NCBI GenBank assembly: GCA_032717465.1
Contig: CM064632.1
Location: 24,244,611 to 24,308,610, forward strand
DNA: 64,000 bases
Origin: Coenobita brevimanus
Lineage: Eukaryota; Arthropoda; Malacostraca; Decapoda; Coenobitidae
Direction of reading: 5' to 3'
The notes beneath the pieces are model-generated. The model ran no database searches, was not told where the DNA came from, and worked only from the letters and a program-made list of their open reading frames with translations. Numbering within the stretch: the stretch's first letter is position 1; each line of letters begins with the position of its first letter. This document shows positions 1-10,920 of this stretch, in pieces. The translations under genes were made by a program, and so were the position numbers.

Positions 1-115
1 ACGAGACTATTCAGGTAAGGGAGATGTCTCGTACCGTAAGGGTTAATTAAGGCTGCTTCCCACTCCTTGCGTTCCAAAAATCTAACCTCATGAGAATAAA
101 ATAGTCAGATGGCAA
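1..115. repeat. Degenerate copy of MITE family A (CAGACGATTTTATTCAG-type ends)
   Basis: The segment opens with an ACGAGACTATTCAGGTAAGG-like end, carries the core GGGTTAATTAAGGCTG, and closes with AATAAAATAGTCAGATGG. Both ends resemble the inverted ends of a short element seen many times in this window (34629-34743 is the best copy). The left edge may be cut by the window boundary. No coding potential. Confidence 0.45.
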
Positions 116-638
116 AAGAATTACATAAAATTTACGTCCCTGGGCTGCAGAAAGAGGGTAAAGCACGGTAGTACGTCCTTTCAAGTGTTCTCACATAATG
201 GTACTCTGTCGAATCTCCATCCATGACACACTCTCACGCTCACAAACTCAGCTTCCACATGCACTCTCTCACTCTACGTTGCAAATTTCTTCTATACCCG
301 TGCGTGGATCAATGGGTGGGGGCGGGTTATTTCTCTTGTAAAAAATAAATAAATAAATAAATACATAAAAGTGGTGTTTTTTAACCTGGCGAATGAGTTT
401 CCCTTCACAACCTGTATACCACGACTTGATTGTGTATATCAGAGCTGCCCGTCGATGCCAAAGGAGTGTATACTGTCCGCTGCAATAGATACACACATAC
501 GTAATTACACATACACACACACCCTCCAACGACACTGAAGCCTGTTTCATATTCAAATTCCAGCCAATCGATTTATTCATCTTGGGAGGTACAAATTACG
601 ATATATAATGTTATTCATTTTACAACACTACAATTTAT

Positions 639-737
639 ATCAGTTTAGGGCAGCATCCAACTACTGAAGGAGTTAATGAAGGCTATACCTCATACTTATA
701 AACTGACAGGACTAAACTGAATGAATTCGTTTAGAGG
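639..737. repeat. Degenerate copy of MITE family A
   Basis: It contains the family core GAAGGAGTTAATGAAGGCT. This is flanked by CAGTTTAGGG on the left and AAACTGAATGAATTCGTTTAG on the right, which are decayed versions of the family inverted ends (TTCAGCTTAAG and its complement). The rest of 116-825 is unassigned AT-rich sequence with a small (AAAT)n run near 345-362. Confidence 0.45.
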
Positions 738-825
738 CAGAAAAAAAAATCAAAGGAGTGATCGTACTGAAAAGGTAAATGTTGTGGTCAAGAGGTAACA
801 AGTTTTCCCTTTAATTCGGACAACC

Positions 826-2246
826 CTATCTATCTATCTATTGCCAGAACCCTCAATCCCGTTTGGGGTGGCCACAAACAAATCGCCTCCACGTCGTCCT
901 GTCCCCCGCCATTTCACTGCCCTACCCCCAACTCACACCCCCCTCTCTCATATACTTCTCCACCCCATCCCTCCATCTCATCCTCGGCCTCCCCGTCCCT
1001 CTTCCCCCCTCCACCTCACTCACATACACTCTCCGTCAGTCTTTCACCTTCCATCCTCTCCACATGGTCAAACCACCTCAGTGTGTTCCTCATAACACTT
1101 CCTATCACATCCACATCCACACCACAACGCTCCTTTATATCCTCATTCGTCAGCCTGTCTCTCCATGTGACTCCACAGGCTCCTCTTAAATAACTCATTT
1201 CCACTGCTCTCACTCGACTTGTGTCCTTCCAACAATGTCCAAGCTTCACTTCCAAACGTTTGAGTTGGTATCACAATACTGTCATGTAGTAACTTTTTCA
1301 CTTCCATGTTCACTTCCCTGTTTCTTATCTCTGCTTTCAAAGAACCAACAACCTTTCTACCCTGCTGTACCCTCTCAAGCACTTCACCCTCCAAACCTCC
1401 ATCCTTACTCATCACACTACCCAATACTTAAACGTACTCACATTTTCCAATTCCTCACCATCCAACCTCGCTGTACATTCACTGACTTCACCTCTCTCAA
1501 AGACCATCACTTTATTCTTCCCTACATTCACCTTTAGATTCTGTTTCTTACACACTCTCCCAAACTCATTCACCAAGCCTTGCAGCTCCCCTTCGTCTTC
1601 ACTCAACAACACAGTATCCTCTGCAAACAACAGTACAGGGAGTTTCTAAACACTATCCTCTCTCACCAGGGCCACTCCAACATCCACTACCCTACCTTGT
1701 ACCTCTTTTATTACCCCATCCATGTTCAGATTGAACAACCATGGAGACGACACATCCCTGTTTCAACCCAACCTTCAAAGAGAAAAATTCACTTAGTTCA
1801 CCATCCACACGCACTGCAGCCTTAGCACCATCATACATACTCTTCACAGCATTCAACAATTTTCCATCTACTCCGTATAATCTTAATACTTTCCACAATC
1901 CTTGTGGATCCACCCTGTCATATGCTTTCTCCAAATCCATGAAAGCCGCATACAACTTCTTTCCCTTCTCTAGAACCCTTTCCACTAAAGATCTAAGAAT
2001 GAATATCTGATCTACACAACCTCTTCCCTTCCTAAAGCCTCCCTGTTCTTCTCCAACTAATTCCTCTGTTCTTTTTCTAACTCTGTCAATAAGTATCCTA
2101 CCATACACATTTCCTATTATACTAAGAAGACAAATGACCCTATGATTACCACACACTTCTTTTTCCCCTTTTCCTTTGTTCAAGGGAATAATTATACCTG
2201 ACTTCCAATCCTCCGGGACTCTACCTTCCTCCCAGGCCAATCTGCA
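826..2246 (-). pseudogene. RTE-like non-LTR retrotransposon, 3' half (RT C-terminus, 3' end and ATAG tail)
   Basis: This is the downstream half of a minus-strand LINE reverse-transcriptase gene; the upstream half is at 7767-8557, beyond an inserted LTR element. From 2246 leftward, conceptual translation gives RT blocks with CRLAWEEGRVPEDWKSG, KAYDRVD, GLKQGC, then the catalytic box reading FAED (1616-1627) instead of FADD, then FKY, YGSEAWTLLEGH-like and GHVERMEGERL blocks. The reading frame is broken at several points (about 1425, 1630 and 1740), so it is dead. The element ends in a TATC (ATAG on its own strand) tail at 826-842 rather than poly(A), as is usual for RTE-type LINEs. It closely resembles the second copy at 12604-14225. 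Clade assignment is by motif layout only. Confidence 0.85.
2242..2246. other. Target-site duplication CTGCA, left copy (Gypsy-1)
   Basis: CTGCA lies immediately before the LTR terminus TGTCAC and recurs at 7767-7771 immediately after GTGACA. The joined flanks restore the LINE coding sequence, apart from substitutions, when compared with the uninterrupted copy near 12790-12810. Confidence 0.85.
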
Positions 2247-3265
2247 TGTCACGGGGTTTTTAAAATATCACGGTGTTTTTTAAATAAATGCTTAAATATT
2301 ATTTAATTGATAATAATATTCAATGATATTAAAGAGCAGGGACAATGACTGTCTTGCTAATTCGAGCAACGATTCTCTAAGAACGAGAATTTATAAACTC
2401 TCTCACCAGTACACAGCAGAGACTAATTACTCACAACTGCTGAATTACTGTACTGTTAGCCTCTGGAGAAAGTTACTTCACCCCTGACAATAAATAACTA
2501 ATACTAACATCAGGTTCTTGCCGATGCTTAACTCCTAGAAGGCACAACGGATTTTAAGTTTAATACAAGACTGGTCTAAGTACCAGTTATGAAAGCAAAC
2601 GTTTATGCAAGCTAGGAGCTATATGGAAAATAAGCTTAATTATGGAGAAATGAAACAAGAGTTTACTTTACATTAAGCTCAAGAAAAAGAACTGTTAAAT
2701 TTATTGATTACAAAAAAATAAATTTAACGTTACAATTCAAAAACAAATTAATGAGATCGCACACACTCACTCACGCAAAAGCTAAATACTTACGCCTAGA
2801 AAAAAAACACCTTAATTAAACTCTTAAGACTAGGGAAATACAAGAGGGAAATACTATAGTCGATGAATGCTTTGTAACACCAAGGTGGGAGCACTGAAGA
2901 CTGTGATCTTGTGGAGCTTGGGTGCTAGCTGACCTCTCCTCTCAAACTTCTGGAGCACAGGACCTCTCTCCATCAAAGCAACAACTAGACTGACTAAGTC
3001 GTGGGAACAAAGGGGGAGCAGTAGGCCGCATTTTCTAACGGTCGAGGCAAGCAGGGGCAAACAATAAAGAAACAATAGTATCGCTCAGTATAGCACTTAG
3101 TGACGTGCATTAAATCGGTCACTTTTGAAAACAGTGACGAATGTTTTGAAAAGTATACCCCGAAATGGAGAGAGAAACGGTTAACTGAGTGATACACAGT
3201 GAGTTTTCCACTAATAGTTCGTGGCTTCTCACAAAAGGGAAATGTCGTGAATTTGATTCGTGACA
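2247..3265 (-). repeat. Gypsy-1 3' LTR
   Basis: Begins TGTCACGGGG and ends TTGATTCGTGACA. It matches 6748-7766 over its full length with scattered substitutions. It is the 3' LTR because the coding strand is minus. A short G-rich tract (GTAGGGGCG on the minus strand) just inside it at about 3268-3278 could be the polypurine tract. Confidence 0.92.
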
Positions 3266-3312
3266 TTACGCCCCTACAAAATTAAATTTTTTCCTTATGG
3301 GAAAAAATTGGT

Positions 3313-3364
<52 letters not shown>

Positions 3365-3948
3365 CCTAAGTCATTCACACAAGATTCACACTGTGGTGTG
3401 TGTGGTATCCTGCTACAGGAGAAAGTCGCAGTCGCCAGTGAGCAAAAAAAACTTGTATTTACGTTAATAGAAGCAAGCTTGAGGGAAAAACTCCGTGACA
3501 ACGGTGAAAATCCTGTACTCAAGTCAAACTGAGCGAAAATTCGCTACATTTACACTGACAACTAATTGTTGTGTAGCATGGTGTACGTAATACATGGTGT
3601 AGGTGTGACAGTTGTAGTGTAACTGTACCTACGTGTAAAATGACATAGTAAATAATAATATGACGACGACGTAGGCAGAGGAGAAGAGGCGGCAGCGTGC
3701 GGCAGACGATCAACTGGCCCGCACAGCAAAACTGCTACACCCATTGCTGTACCTGCAAAACCAATTAAGCTGGAGCATCAAAAGTGTCAGTGAGACAAAA
3801 TTCTTATTAAGTTACAATTACTCTCTCTGCCTAGCAATCAGTACATGCTATGAAAAGTACGCTCTGGCTGAAAAATACAAGTGACAGCCTAAGCTTCGCA
3901 CATTCGAGGTCGCCATTAATTATAGCACACGATTACTGTCAGCAAGTT
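3266..3948 (-). other. Gypsy-1 internal 3' region with (AT)n
   Basis: Non-coding interior between the 3' LTR and the tandem repeat. It includes an (AT)n run at about 3315-3356. No integrase, RT or RNase H motif is visible on either strand, so the region normally occupied by pol is deleted or replaced. Confidence 0.6.
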
Positions 3949-4306
3949 GAGAATCCTTGTGCAAACTCGGGTCTTCCATAGCCTCAAACTGCACACGGGT
4001 CCTCAACCTGTGCCTTAACCTACAGTACTTATATTAATATCGGGAAGCTGAGAGTCCTTGTGCAAACTCGGGTCTTCCATAGCCTCAAGTCGCCTCTGTG
4101 GAGTTCTCTCTCAAACTTCCCCCTTAACCTACAGTACTTATATTAGTATCGGGGAGCTGAGAATCCTTGTGCAAACTCGGGTCTTCCATAGCCTCGAGTC
4201 GCCTCTGCGGAGTTCTCTCTCGAACTTCCCCCTTAACCTACAGTACTTATATTAGTATCGGGGAGCTGAGAATCCTTGTGCAAACTTGGGTCTTCCATAG
4301 CCTCAT
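3949..4306. repeat. 109-bp tandem repeat inside Gypsy-1
   Basis: Units begin at GAGAATCCTTGTGC-type starts at 3949, 4050, 4159 and 4268, giving spacings of 101, 109 and 109 bp; the last unit is partial. Neighbouring units are nearly identical. On the minus strand the end of the gag-protease ORF runs into the first unit, so the repeat unit includes codons of the integrase zinc-finger start (GHMRLWKT). Confidence 0.9.
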
Positions 4307-6304
4307 GTGACCTCCTGAGGCTGAACAATGACCCCATTGTAACACTGCTAGGCGGTACTTGGCGGGAACGACAAACTGCAGTCGAACCTCGCCCTCGGGT
4401 GTTCGTGACTCACGGTAGAGCCGTCCTTGTTTACGAAGGAACTTGGCTCGACCTCCCTGTGAATACTTTATCACTCGACCCTTTTGTTTGTTCCGCACGG
4501 TAGCAAGTGTCGGATCAGAATGTTGTTCTTGTACAACAAGTTGACTACACATCAGATCTTGCGGCGAGTCAATGATCACTGGGGTGACACAGTCTGGAGC
4601 CTCAACCATGGCTCGTGTTACCACAGCAACCGAAGTCTGAGTAGCGTCATCGGAGCAACTATCCTTGACTCCTTGAATATTGCCTACTATAAGGTCAAAT
4701 AAAGGCTCTGGCATGACAACTGCGAGTGTCGTACCAGTATAAAATGGAGATGCCACCTGGATACATGCCTCAGGGAACAATCTCGCTGATCCATCAATAA
4801 GGTTTGCATGGATCTGTCGACCTGTGTACTGCTCAGGACGAACTAAACTCTGCTCAACAGAGCAACCTGAGGAACCATTGTCTCTCAGGACCTTCACAGG
4901 AATGCCTCCCACAAACACTGGCTGAACAAGGAAGGTACTGTCACCTGTGGGAGGGCCTGTGGAGGAAGCAGCTAGCCACTCATGAGGCTGCTGAATTGAT
5001 GCGGCAAACATTGTGCCTTGAGAAGATGGAACATTGGCCATCTGTGGAGGGGGGTTCACTGTCACTGTGGGACTAGTGAACTGTGGGGGAGTACCCATAC
5101 TGGTAGGGACGTGACCACCGTGCTGCTGCTGAGGAATGAATGCTGCATTCGCTTCCTGCCTCTTTTGAGCTGGTGGTGAAAAAGTTTGTCCCGAAGGTCG
5201 ATTGCGTGGCTGATACTGCTGCTGGTCAGGGTACTTGTTGTACCACTTCCACTCAGGTTTCTGAGTGTTTTGCCCCTGGTCCTTCCACTGCGGTTTTGGA
5301 CCTTGGCCATTACTCTGAGAACGGCCTTGGTGCTGGGATTCAGTCTGTGACGGCTTCCCAGACTTGGCAGTATCTTTTCTGCTCCAGGTGTTTTGCTTAC
5401 GAGTTTGATACCTGTATGCAGTAAAGAATGCGTCAGCCTTTTCTGCCATTTGGCTGGCATCTTTCACCTGGCAGATCTTAAGCTGTGCTATGAGCTCAGC
5501 AGGCCACGACCTCTCTAGCTGTGTACGCAGCATAAGGTCAATTATCCCCTCATGCGTGGAAGGAGTTTCATCTTTCTCCATCCACTCATTTAAGTAAGCT
5601 GTGAGACGATCAAGGAACTGAACAGCTGTCTCCTTGTCTTGGAGACGAGCTTGCATGAACTGAACTTTGGCGTCGTCTACTGTGAGACCATACGCCTTAA
5701 TGAGTGCAGCTTTCATCATCTCATATGTGAGATTGTCTCCACGAATTCTGTGGAGAATATCGAGCGCAGGGCCCTCAAATAGGCTAAGAAACTGAAACCG
5801 CTTAGCTGCCTCATCCAGTTGATACATGTCTGCCATGTCCTCAAAACGAGCTACGTACGGCTCGATTCGCTCGCTTTCCTTGTATGAAGGAAGCTTGATG
5901 CGTGGGGTCGCCAGGACATGTGCAGGGGAAACGCTCGTGGAGCTTGGACCAACTGCACCAGACGTGTCTGAAGCCAAGGAATCTCGCTTGAGCTTCATTA
6001 TTTCAAGTTCATGTTTTTCGCGTGCTTCTCGCTCGGCACGTTCGTGTTCTCGTTCTCTCTCTCGTTCCTCACGCTGTTCTCGCTCATGTTCCAAGTCGAG
6101 TTCGCGCTGTTTTTGCTCGTATTCGCGCTCTTTCTCATGCTGCTCTTGTTCATATGCACGCTCTCTTTCACGTTGTTCGCGCTGTTCTCGCTCGTATTCA
6201 CGCTGAATCTTACGCTCTTCACGGGCATCATTCTCACGCTCCTGCTCCTGATTATGCCATGAGAGTATATACTCCTTAATTTCGGTTGGGTCTGTAAGAC
6301 CCAT
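4247..6304 (-). CDS. Gag-protease polyprotein with truncated integrase start (Gypsy-1)
   Basis: A 685-residue open frame that starts at an ATG (6304). Residues 14-105 are an extremely charged, E/R/Q-rich coiled-coil. Residues about 138-300 resemble the SCAN-like capsid of Gmr1-type Gypsy elements (KLPSYKE, FLSLFEGPAL, AYGLTVDDAKVQF). A Q/P-rich linker follows, and no CCHC zinc knuckle is visible. The aspartic protease follows at about 458-545, with active-site triad D475-N476-G477 (DNG instead of the usual DTG/DSG) and LIVGNI. Without any RT, residues 588-670 resemble the integrase N-terminal region, with candidate zinc histidines H659 and H666. The ORF then ends inside the 109-bp tandem repeat. 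Gag and PR are known to build the particle and cleave the polyprotein; the protein here cannot integrate or reverse transcribe. The unusual DNG may also impair the protease. Confidence 0.82.
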   Translation of the reverse strand: MGLTDPTEIKEYILSWHNQEQERENDAREERKIQREYEREQREQRERERAYEQEQHEKEREYEQKQRELDLEHEREQREEREREREHERAEREAREKHELEIMKLKRDSLASDTSGAVGPSSTSVSPAHVLATPRIKLPSYKESERIEPYVARFEDMADMYQLDEAAKRFQFLSLFEGPALDILHRIRGDNLTYEMMKAALIKAYGLTVDDAKVQFMQARLQDKETAVQFLDRLTAYLNEWMEKDETPSTHEGIIDLMLRTQLERSWPAELIAQLKICQVKDASQMAEKADAFFTAYRYQTRKQNTWSRKDTAKSGKPSQTESQHQGRSQSNGQGPKPQWKDQGQNTQKPEWKWYNKYPDQQQYQPRNRPSGQTFSPPAQKRQEANAAFIPQQQHGGHVPTSMGTPPQFTSPTVTVNPPPQMANVPSSQGTMFAASIQQPHEWLAASSTGPPTGDSTFLVQPVFVGGIPVKVLRDNGSSGCSVEQSLVRPEQYTGRQIHANLIDGSARLFPEACIQVASPFYTGTTLAVVMPEPLFDLIVGNIQGVKDSCSDDATQTSVAVVTRAMVEAPDCVTPVIIDSPQDLMCSQLVVQEQHSDPTLATVRNKQKGRVIKYSQGGRAKFLRKQGRLYRESRTPEGEVRLQFVVPAKYRLAVLQWGHCSASGGHMRLWKTQVCTRILSSPILI

Positions 6305-6747
6305 ATCTTTGGCTTCCTGTAAAAATATGGTGGTAGCAATGGCGCTAATTTACTAAGCAAACCGGAACTGAGTACTGACTGCTTCGCAAACGAATACTAA
6401 TAAACACAAGTAAAGAGTACAGACACAAATTAGTGGTGACCAGTCTTATCTAGTTAACTGGCAAAGATTAAAGCAAAAATGCAAATAACTAAGAACTCTC
6501 AATAATTAACACAATGGGTACGGCGGCTACCCAGGAGCGAATAAAATCGTCTGGCGTTACCAAGAATAAACTAGAGTTAAGTACTCTATTGATTAATAAA
6601 GCAAAAATTCACTTGCTAAATTAACGGTAAACACCAGTAAACTTGTGCCTATAAGCTTTAATTATAAATACCTAAATATGAACGAGTGAGCACTATCTCG
6701 TGAATAGCTTTATAGCCAGGATTTAATATCCTGGCGAGGTCGCCAAT
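6305..6747 (-). other. Gypsy-1 5' leader with primer-binding site
   Basis: Untranslated leader between the 5' LTR and gag on the minus strand. Two bases inside the LTR the minus strand reads TTGGCGACCTCGCCAGG. TGGCGACC is what is expected of a site complementary to a tRNA 3' end (GGTCGCCA), similar to arginine-tRNA-primed insect Gypsy elements (family knowledge, not tested). A TTTTTACAG just before the gag ATG could act as a 3' splice site. Confidence 0.65.
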
Positions 6748-7766
6748 TGTCACGGGGTTTTTAAAATATCACGGTGTTTTTAAAATAAATGCTTAAATAT
6801 TATTTAATTGATAATAATATTCAATGATATTAAAGAGCAGGGACAATGATTGTCTTGCTAATTCGAGCAACAATTCTCTAAGAACGAGAATTTATAAACT
6901 TTCTCAACAGTACACAGCAGAGGCTAATTACTCACAACTGCTGAATTACTGTACTGTTAGCCTCTGGAGAAAGTTACTTCACCCCTGACAATAAATAACT
7001 AATACTAACATCAGGTTCTTGCCGATGCTTAACTCCTAGAAGGCACAACGGATTTTAAGTTTAATACAAGACTGGTCTAAGTACCAGTTATGAAAGCAAA
7101 CGTTTATGCAAGCTAGGAGCTATATGGAAAATAAGCTTAATTATGGAGAAATGAAACAAGAGTTTACTTTACATTAAGCTCAAGAAAAAGAACTGTTAAA
7201 TTTATTGATTACAAAAAAATAAATTTAACGTAACAATTCAAAAACAAATTAATGAGATCGCACACACTCACTCACGCAAAAGCTAAATACTTACGCCTAG
7301 AAAAAAAACACCTTAATTAAACTCTTAAGACTAGGGAAATACAAGAGGGAAATACTATAGTCGATGAATGCTTTGTATCACCAAGGTGGGAGCACTGGAG
7401 ACTGTGATCTTGTGGAGCTTGGGTGCTAGCTGACCTCTCCTCTCACACTTCTGGAGCACAGGACCTCTCTCCGTCAAAGCAACAACTAGACTGACTAAGT
7501 CGTGGGAACAAAAGGGGAGCAGTAGGCCGCATTTTCTAACGGTCGAGGCAAGCAGGGGCGAACAATAAAGAAACAATAGTATCGCTCAGTACAGCACTTA
7601 GTGACGTGCATTAAATCGGTCACTTTTGAAAACAGTGACGAATGTTTTAAAAAGTATACCCCGAAATGGAGAGAGAAACGGTTAACTGAGCGATACACAG
7701 TGAGTTTTCCACCGTTAGTTCGTGGCTTCTCACAAAAGGGAAATGTCGTGAATTTGATTCGTGACA
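6748..7766 (-). repeat. Gypsy-1 5' LTR
   Basis: Begins TGTCACGGGG and ends GATTCGTGACA. It is the same length as the left LTR, with about 19 visible substitutions. It should contain the promoter for the minus-strand transcript, but I could not pick a confident TATA box. Confidence 0.92.
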
Positions 7767-7771
7767 CTGCA
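7767..7771. other. Target-site duplication CTGCA, right copy (Gypsy-1)
   Basis: Direct repeat of 2242-2246 immediately outside the 5' LTR. Confidence 0.85.
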
Positions 7772-8557
7772 CATCTTCCACATCCATTCTACTACTATCT
7801 CTCCCCCATGCTTCAGCATTTCACCACACACTCCATCAATTCCTGGGGCTTTCCCCAATTTAACTTTCTTCATTGCTTCCACAACTTCTATCCTACTGAT
7901 TTCTTCCTGTCTTCTCACCTCCCTCCTTCTCCCAGGCATTCCCCAGCCACTTATACTCGCATTACTTCCATCCTGTATGTTCAACAATTCCTTAAAGTGT
8001 TCTCTTCATCTGCTCACTTTTTCTCCCTTCTCCACTAGTAATCTACCATATCTATCTTTCACTCCCCTGCTAACCTCACTTCCACCCTGTCTTACTCTCT
8101 TCACCTCTTTCCAGAACATCTTCTTACAGTCCCTCCACTTTACACTCAAATTCCTTCCAAATTCCTCATCCACTCTCTTCTTACTCTCTCTTACTAATCT
8201 TTTCACCTCTCTCTTTCTTTCTACATATAACTCTCTCTTCCGCCTCTCAACTTCTTCCATGCCCCAATTTCTCATCCATTCATTGTACGCTTTCTTCTTT
8301 TGTGCCACAACCTGTCTCACTTCTTCAGTCCACCATGCTGTTCCTTGCACCCCCCTCCGTCTTCTCTTCCTCCCACACACCACATCACGTGCTGCACATA
8401 TTTCTTCTGTAAATATCCTGCACACACCTTCCACGTCCCCCATCTGCTCCAATTCATATTTGCCCAATCGTTCCTCCACTTCTCTCTCATACTCTGCCTT
8501 TTTCTCATCCTCTTGTAACCTTTCCACTCTCCTTGCAACTACTCCTTCCTCTTGTCA
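7767..8557 (-). pseudogene. RTE-like non-LTR retrotransposon, 5' half (linker and RT N-terminus)
   Basis: Continuation of the LINE at 826-2246 on the minus strand. From 8527 leftward an open stretch of about 173 codons covers a charged linker with TAWWTEEVRQ and KKKAYNEWM motifs. These are typical of the segment between the endonuclease and RT in RTE-type LINEs. A second frame follows with ISGWGM, EVVEAMKKVKLGKAPGIDG (RT block 1) and GEMLKHGGEIVVEWMWK, ending at the Gypsy-1 insertion. The endonuclease domain is missing, so this copy is 5'-truncated near 8557. A frameshift separates the two frames near 8000. Without the 5.5-kb insertion the remnant is about 2.2 kb. Confidence 0.82.
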
Positions 8558-9058
8558 ATTTAATTCAACTGTAACTTGCAATACCCAAGAGAACCCATCG
8601 ACTCAACAGGGTTAGTTGTAATCTTATGATTGCGAAAATAGTGAACCTTATCACATCTGTTATTTCAGCTTGCAAAGTTAACCCCAAAATGAGTAGTGCA
8701 AAATTTGCAGCCTTGCAGCAATCAACTTCTTTTGTTACCCTATGTTAAGCACGCAAGTAAAGAAGTCTTCAATACAGCCTTCACTAACTCCTCTACTAAA
8801 GAAGTCATTCCTAGGTTACGTAAAATCGTCCAGAGTGGTAAGAACGAAATAAAGCGAAGTTAATGGAAATAAAAAAAAAAGTTAGTTGTTATTATGTGCT
8901 AAGTAATAAGTAGTAGGCATATAATATCCACAGTGTGCGTTACCAGATATCGCCATTTAAAAATGTGTAGTCACTAAAGCAGTTAAATGAAACTGAGTAC
9001 AATTAATAGTACAGTATTGTTAGGATTCAAGTCCTTTACTACGGGCTGACGTCAGTCG
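8558..9058. other. Unassigned AT-rich sequence with MITE family A remnant
   Basis: No coding signal. Around 8757-8842 there is a decayed family A copy (CAGCCTTCACTAACTCC core and terminal TACGTAAAATCGTCCAGAG). The rest shows no motif I recognise. Confidence 0.4.
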
Positions 9059-9112
9059 TCAGACGATTTTACTGAACTTTAGAGAGTGCCGCAGTAATGA
9101 AGGGGTTAACCC
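9059..9112. repeat. MITE family A, left end and core
   Basis: TCAGACGATTTTACTGAACTTTAG is followed by GTAATGAAGGGGTTAACCC, the characteristic end-plus-core order of the family. The opposite arm is not recognisable. Confidence 0.6.
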
Positions 9113-10920
9113 ATTTGCGCCCAGTGTCCTCAATATAGGACGGAGCTGGTAATTTACAAGTTAATAAAACGGGGAACCCAGGGGTAGAATCTATCAGTTT
9201 TGCAGATACGAGCCGATTGGAGGAGGGCGGTACGCTTAGTACCTTTCCAACACAATCCCTCACACAGGAACACTAGGCACTAATGGGTTACGGAATGTTG
9301 TATATTATCACTCAGGTTCGAAAACTTTCTCATTTAAGCTTAATGAATCGTCGATTCAGCAAGAATACATTAAGCTAATTCATCTCACCGTAGTGAAAGT
9401 GTTTGGGTAAAAAAATAGTTTATGATAATACCTGTAAAATGAGTTTCCAGACTCCGGCATGAAATGTACAAGCAGTTGGGCCGAGCAGGACGAAATGTGC
9501 ATAAAACATGCAGGTTAACCCCCTCAGGCGACCATTAAAAAAAAAATAAAATCTCCCAGTTCCTCCATTTTTCCTCTATTTCCCCAAACTTAAGATGAGA
9601 AATTTTGGTGAGTTCTGAAACCAGATGAATAGGATGAAAAATACTAAATTCCGACAACTGAAAATTGTAGATGCTAAATGCTATAATAGTCTAGATTATA
9701 TATTATTGAAACTTATGAAACTCTGTTATTACTTTGCTGAGACTGAACGAAATGGAAGCTAGGGTACATTACTAATGTCCAATGCTAAGGAAAAAAAAAA
9801 TAGGTTACACACTGGAACTTTTTCAGAGGTTAAGACACGCTGAAACTTTTTTTTACGTTAAGTATTATGGGAATTTGACCTTTTCTGAAACTGAACGGAC
9901 TGTGAGAGGGGACAATGTAAGTAATATGGCGTTTCAAAAGGTCAAACAATGGCGCTGTAAACGGAAGAACTTTTTAGATGCAAAACTTTACAAAATGCAG
10001 TGTAACGAAACATCAGATTACCAGGTCTGTTACTAAAACCTTACGAACAGTAAGACAGGAACTTTATTAAGCACATTATTTACAGTACCGAAACAACGAA
10101 CATGGAAACTATACAAATGACAAATAAAAAAAAAAAAAAAAAAAAAATCCCATCTTAATTAGAAACCGAACGAGCTCTAAGACAAAGAACTTTAGGACGC
10201 TGATTGACGTAGTAAACCGAACGAACTGTGAGATGGAAAATTATATGAATACCAAACACAATGAAGGACTATGATTAAAGCTGAAACCAAATGAAATGAA
10301 ATGGAGTCCACATCATGTATTGCAATGGATTAGGACGCTGGTACATAAAGAAAATAAACGACTTTTGTAGAAGACATTACCAAATCCCCACTAACGCAAA
10401 TAATTACACTGATATATAAAGAAACTGAAGACTTACGATATATAACTACGAACAATTAGAAAATATATTAAAAGTGAACTAAAGAGAGCAAACTTTATAA
10501 AACGGCAGACCTCCGAAAGAGTTTATAGTACTAAAACTGAAGAGATAAGACATACACATTTAAGTGGAAAAAATACACATATACGTAATTATCAGACACT
10601 AAGCACAGATTATACAGTCCGTTGTCTAAGGCACCTGAAGTTCAATAGTCCTACTAAGCGTCACTAGCTTTTATATGACAAAATTGTCACGTTTTAGGCG
10701 CCCATACCCACCGTCCATATGAACTACACGTTAGGGTTGTCTCATTCAGGGCTAGTGTGATGATAATTGAAAGTTTTTTTTGTGTGTGACATAGGTGGGG
10801 TTTGTGGAAGATCAACAACGTGTGTTTTAATGAAATTCAGTAAATAAACTGTTCCCTGCTGCAGACTTGGATTGAGCTGGGCTCCTTTCGGTCAGCGGAT
10901 CACTTTAAGATCTTTAAAGA

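Larger units (their letters stand above)
2247..7766 (-). mobile_element. Gypsy-1: internally deleted Gypsy-class LTR retrotransposon (Gmr1-like)
   Basis: This complete 5.5-kb insertion is bounded by two 1019-bp LTRs (2247-3265 and 6748-7766) with TG...CA ends and inverted termini TGTCAC/GTGACA, plus a CTGCA target duplication. It is transcribed on the minus strand, so the right LTR is 5'. The inside (3266-6747) holds a primer-binding site, one long gag-protease ORF that runs into the start of integrase, a 109-bp tandem repeat, and a 3' region. The integrase core, RT and RNase H are absent. By eye the LTRs differ at about 19 positions (roughly 1.9%), so the insertion is moderately recent but older than the element at 51237-56637. 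It sits inside an RTE-like LINE. Confidence 0.9.

Noticed and set aside
810..826. TTTAATTC shared with 8559-8566 as a target duplication of the split RTE-like LINE
   Set aside because: It does not abut the ATAG tail (nine bases lie between) and only 8 bases match, so it may be chance.
8056..8615. Plus-strand ORF of 284 codons over 7761-8615
   Set aside because: Antisense shadow of the minus-strand LINE coding sequence.
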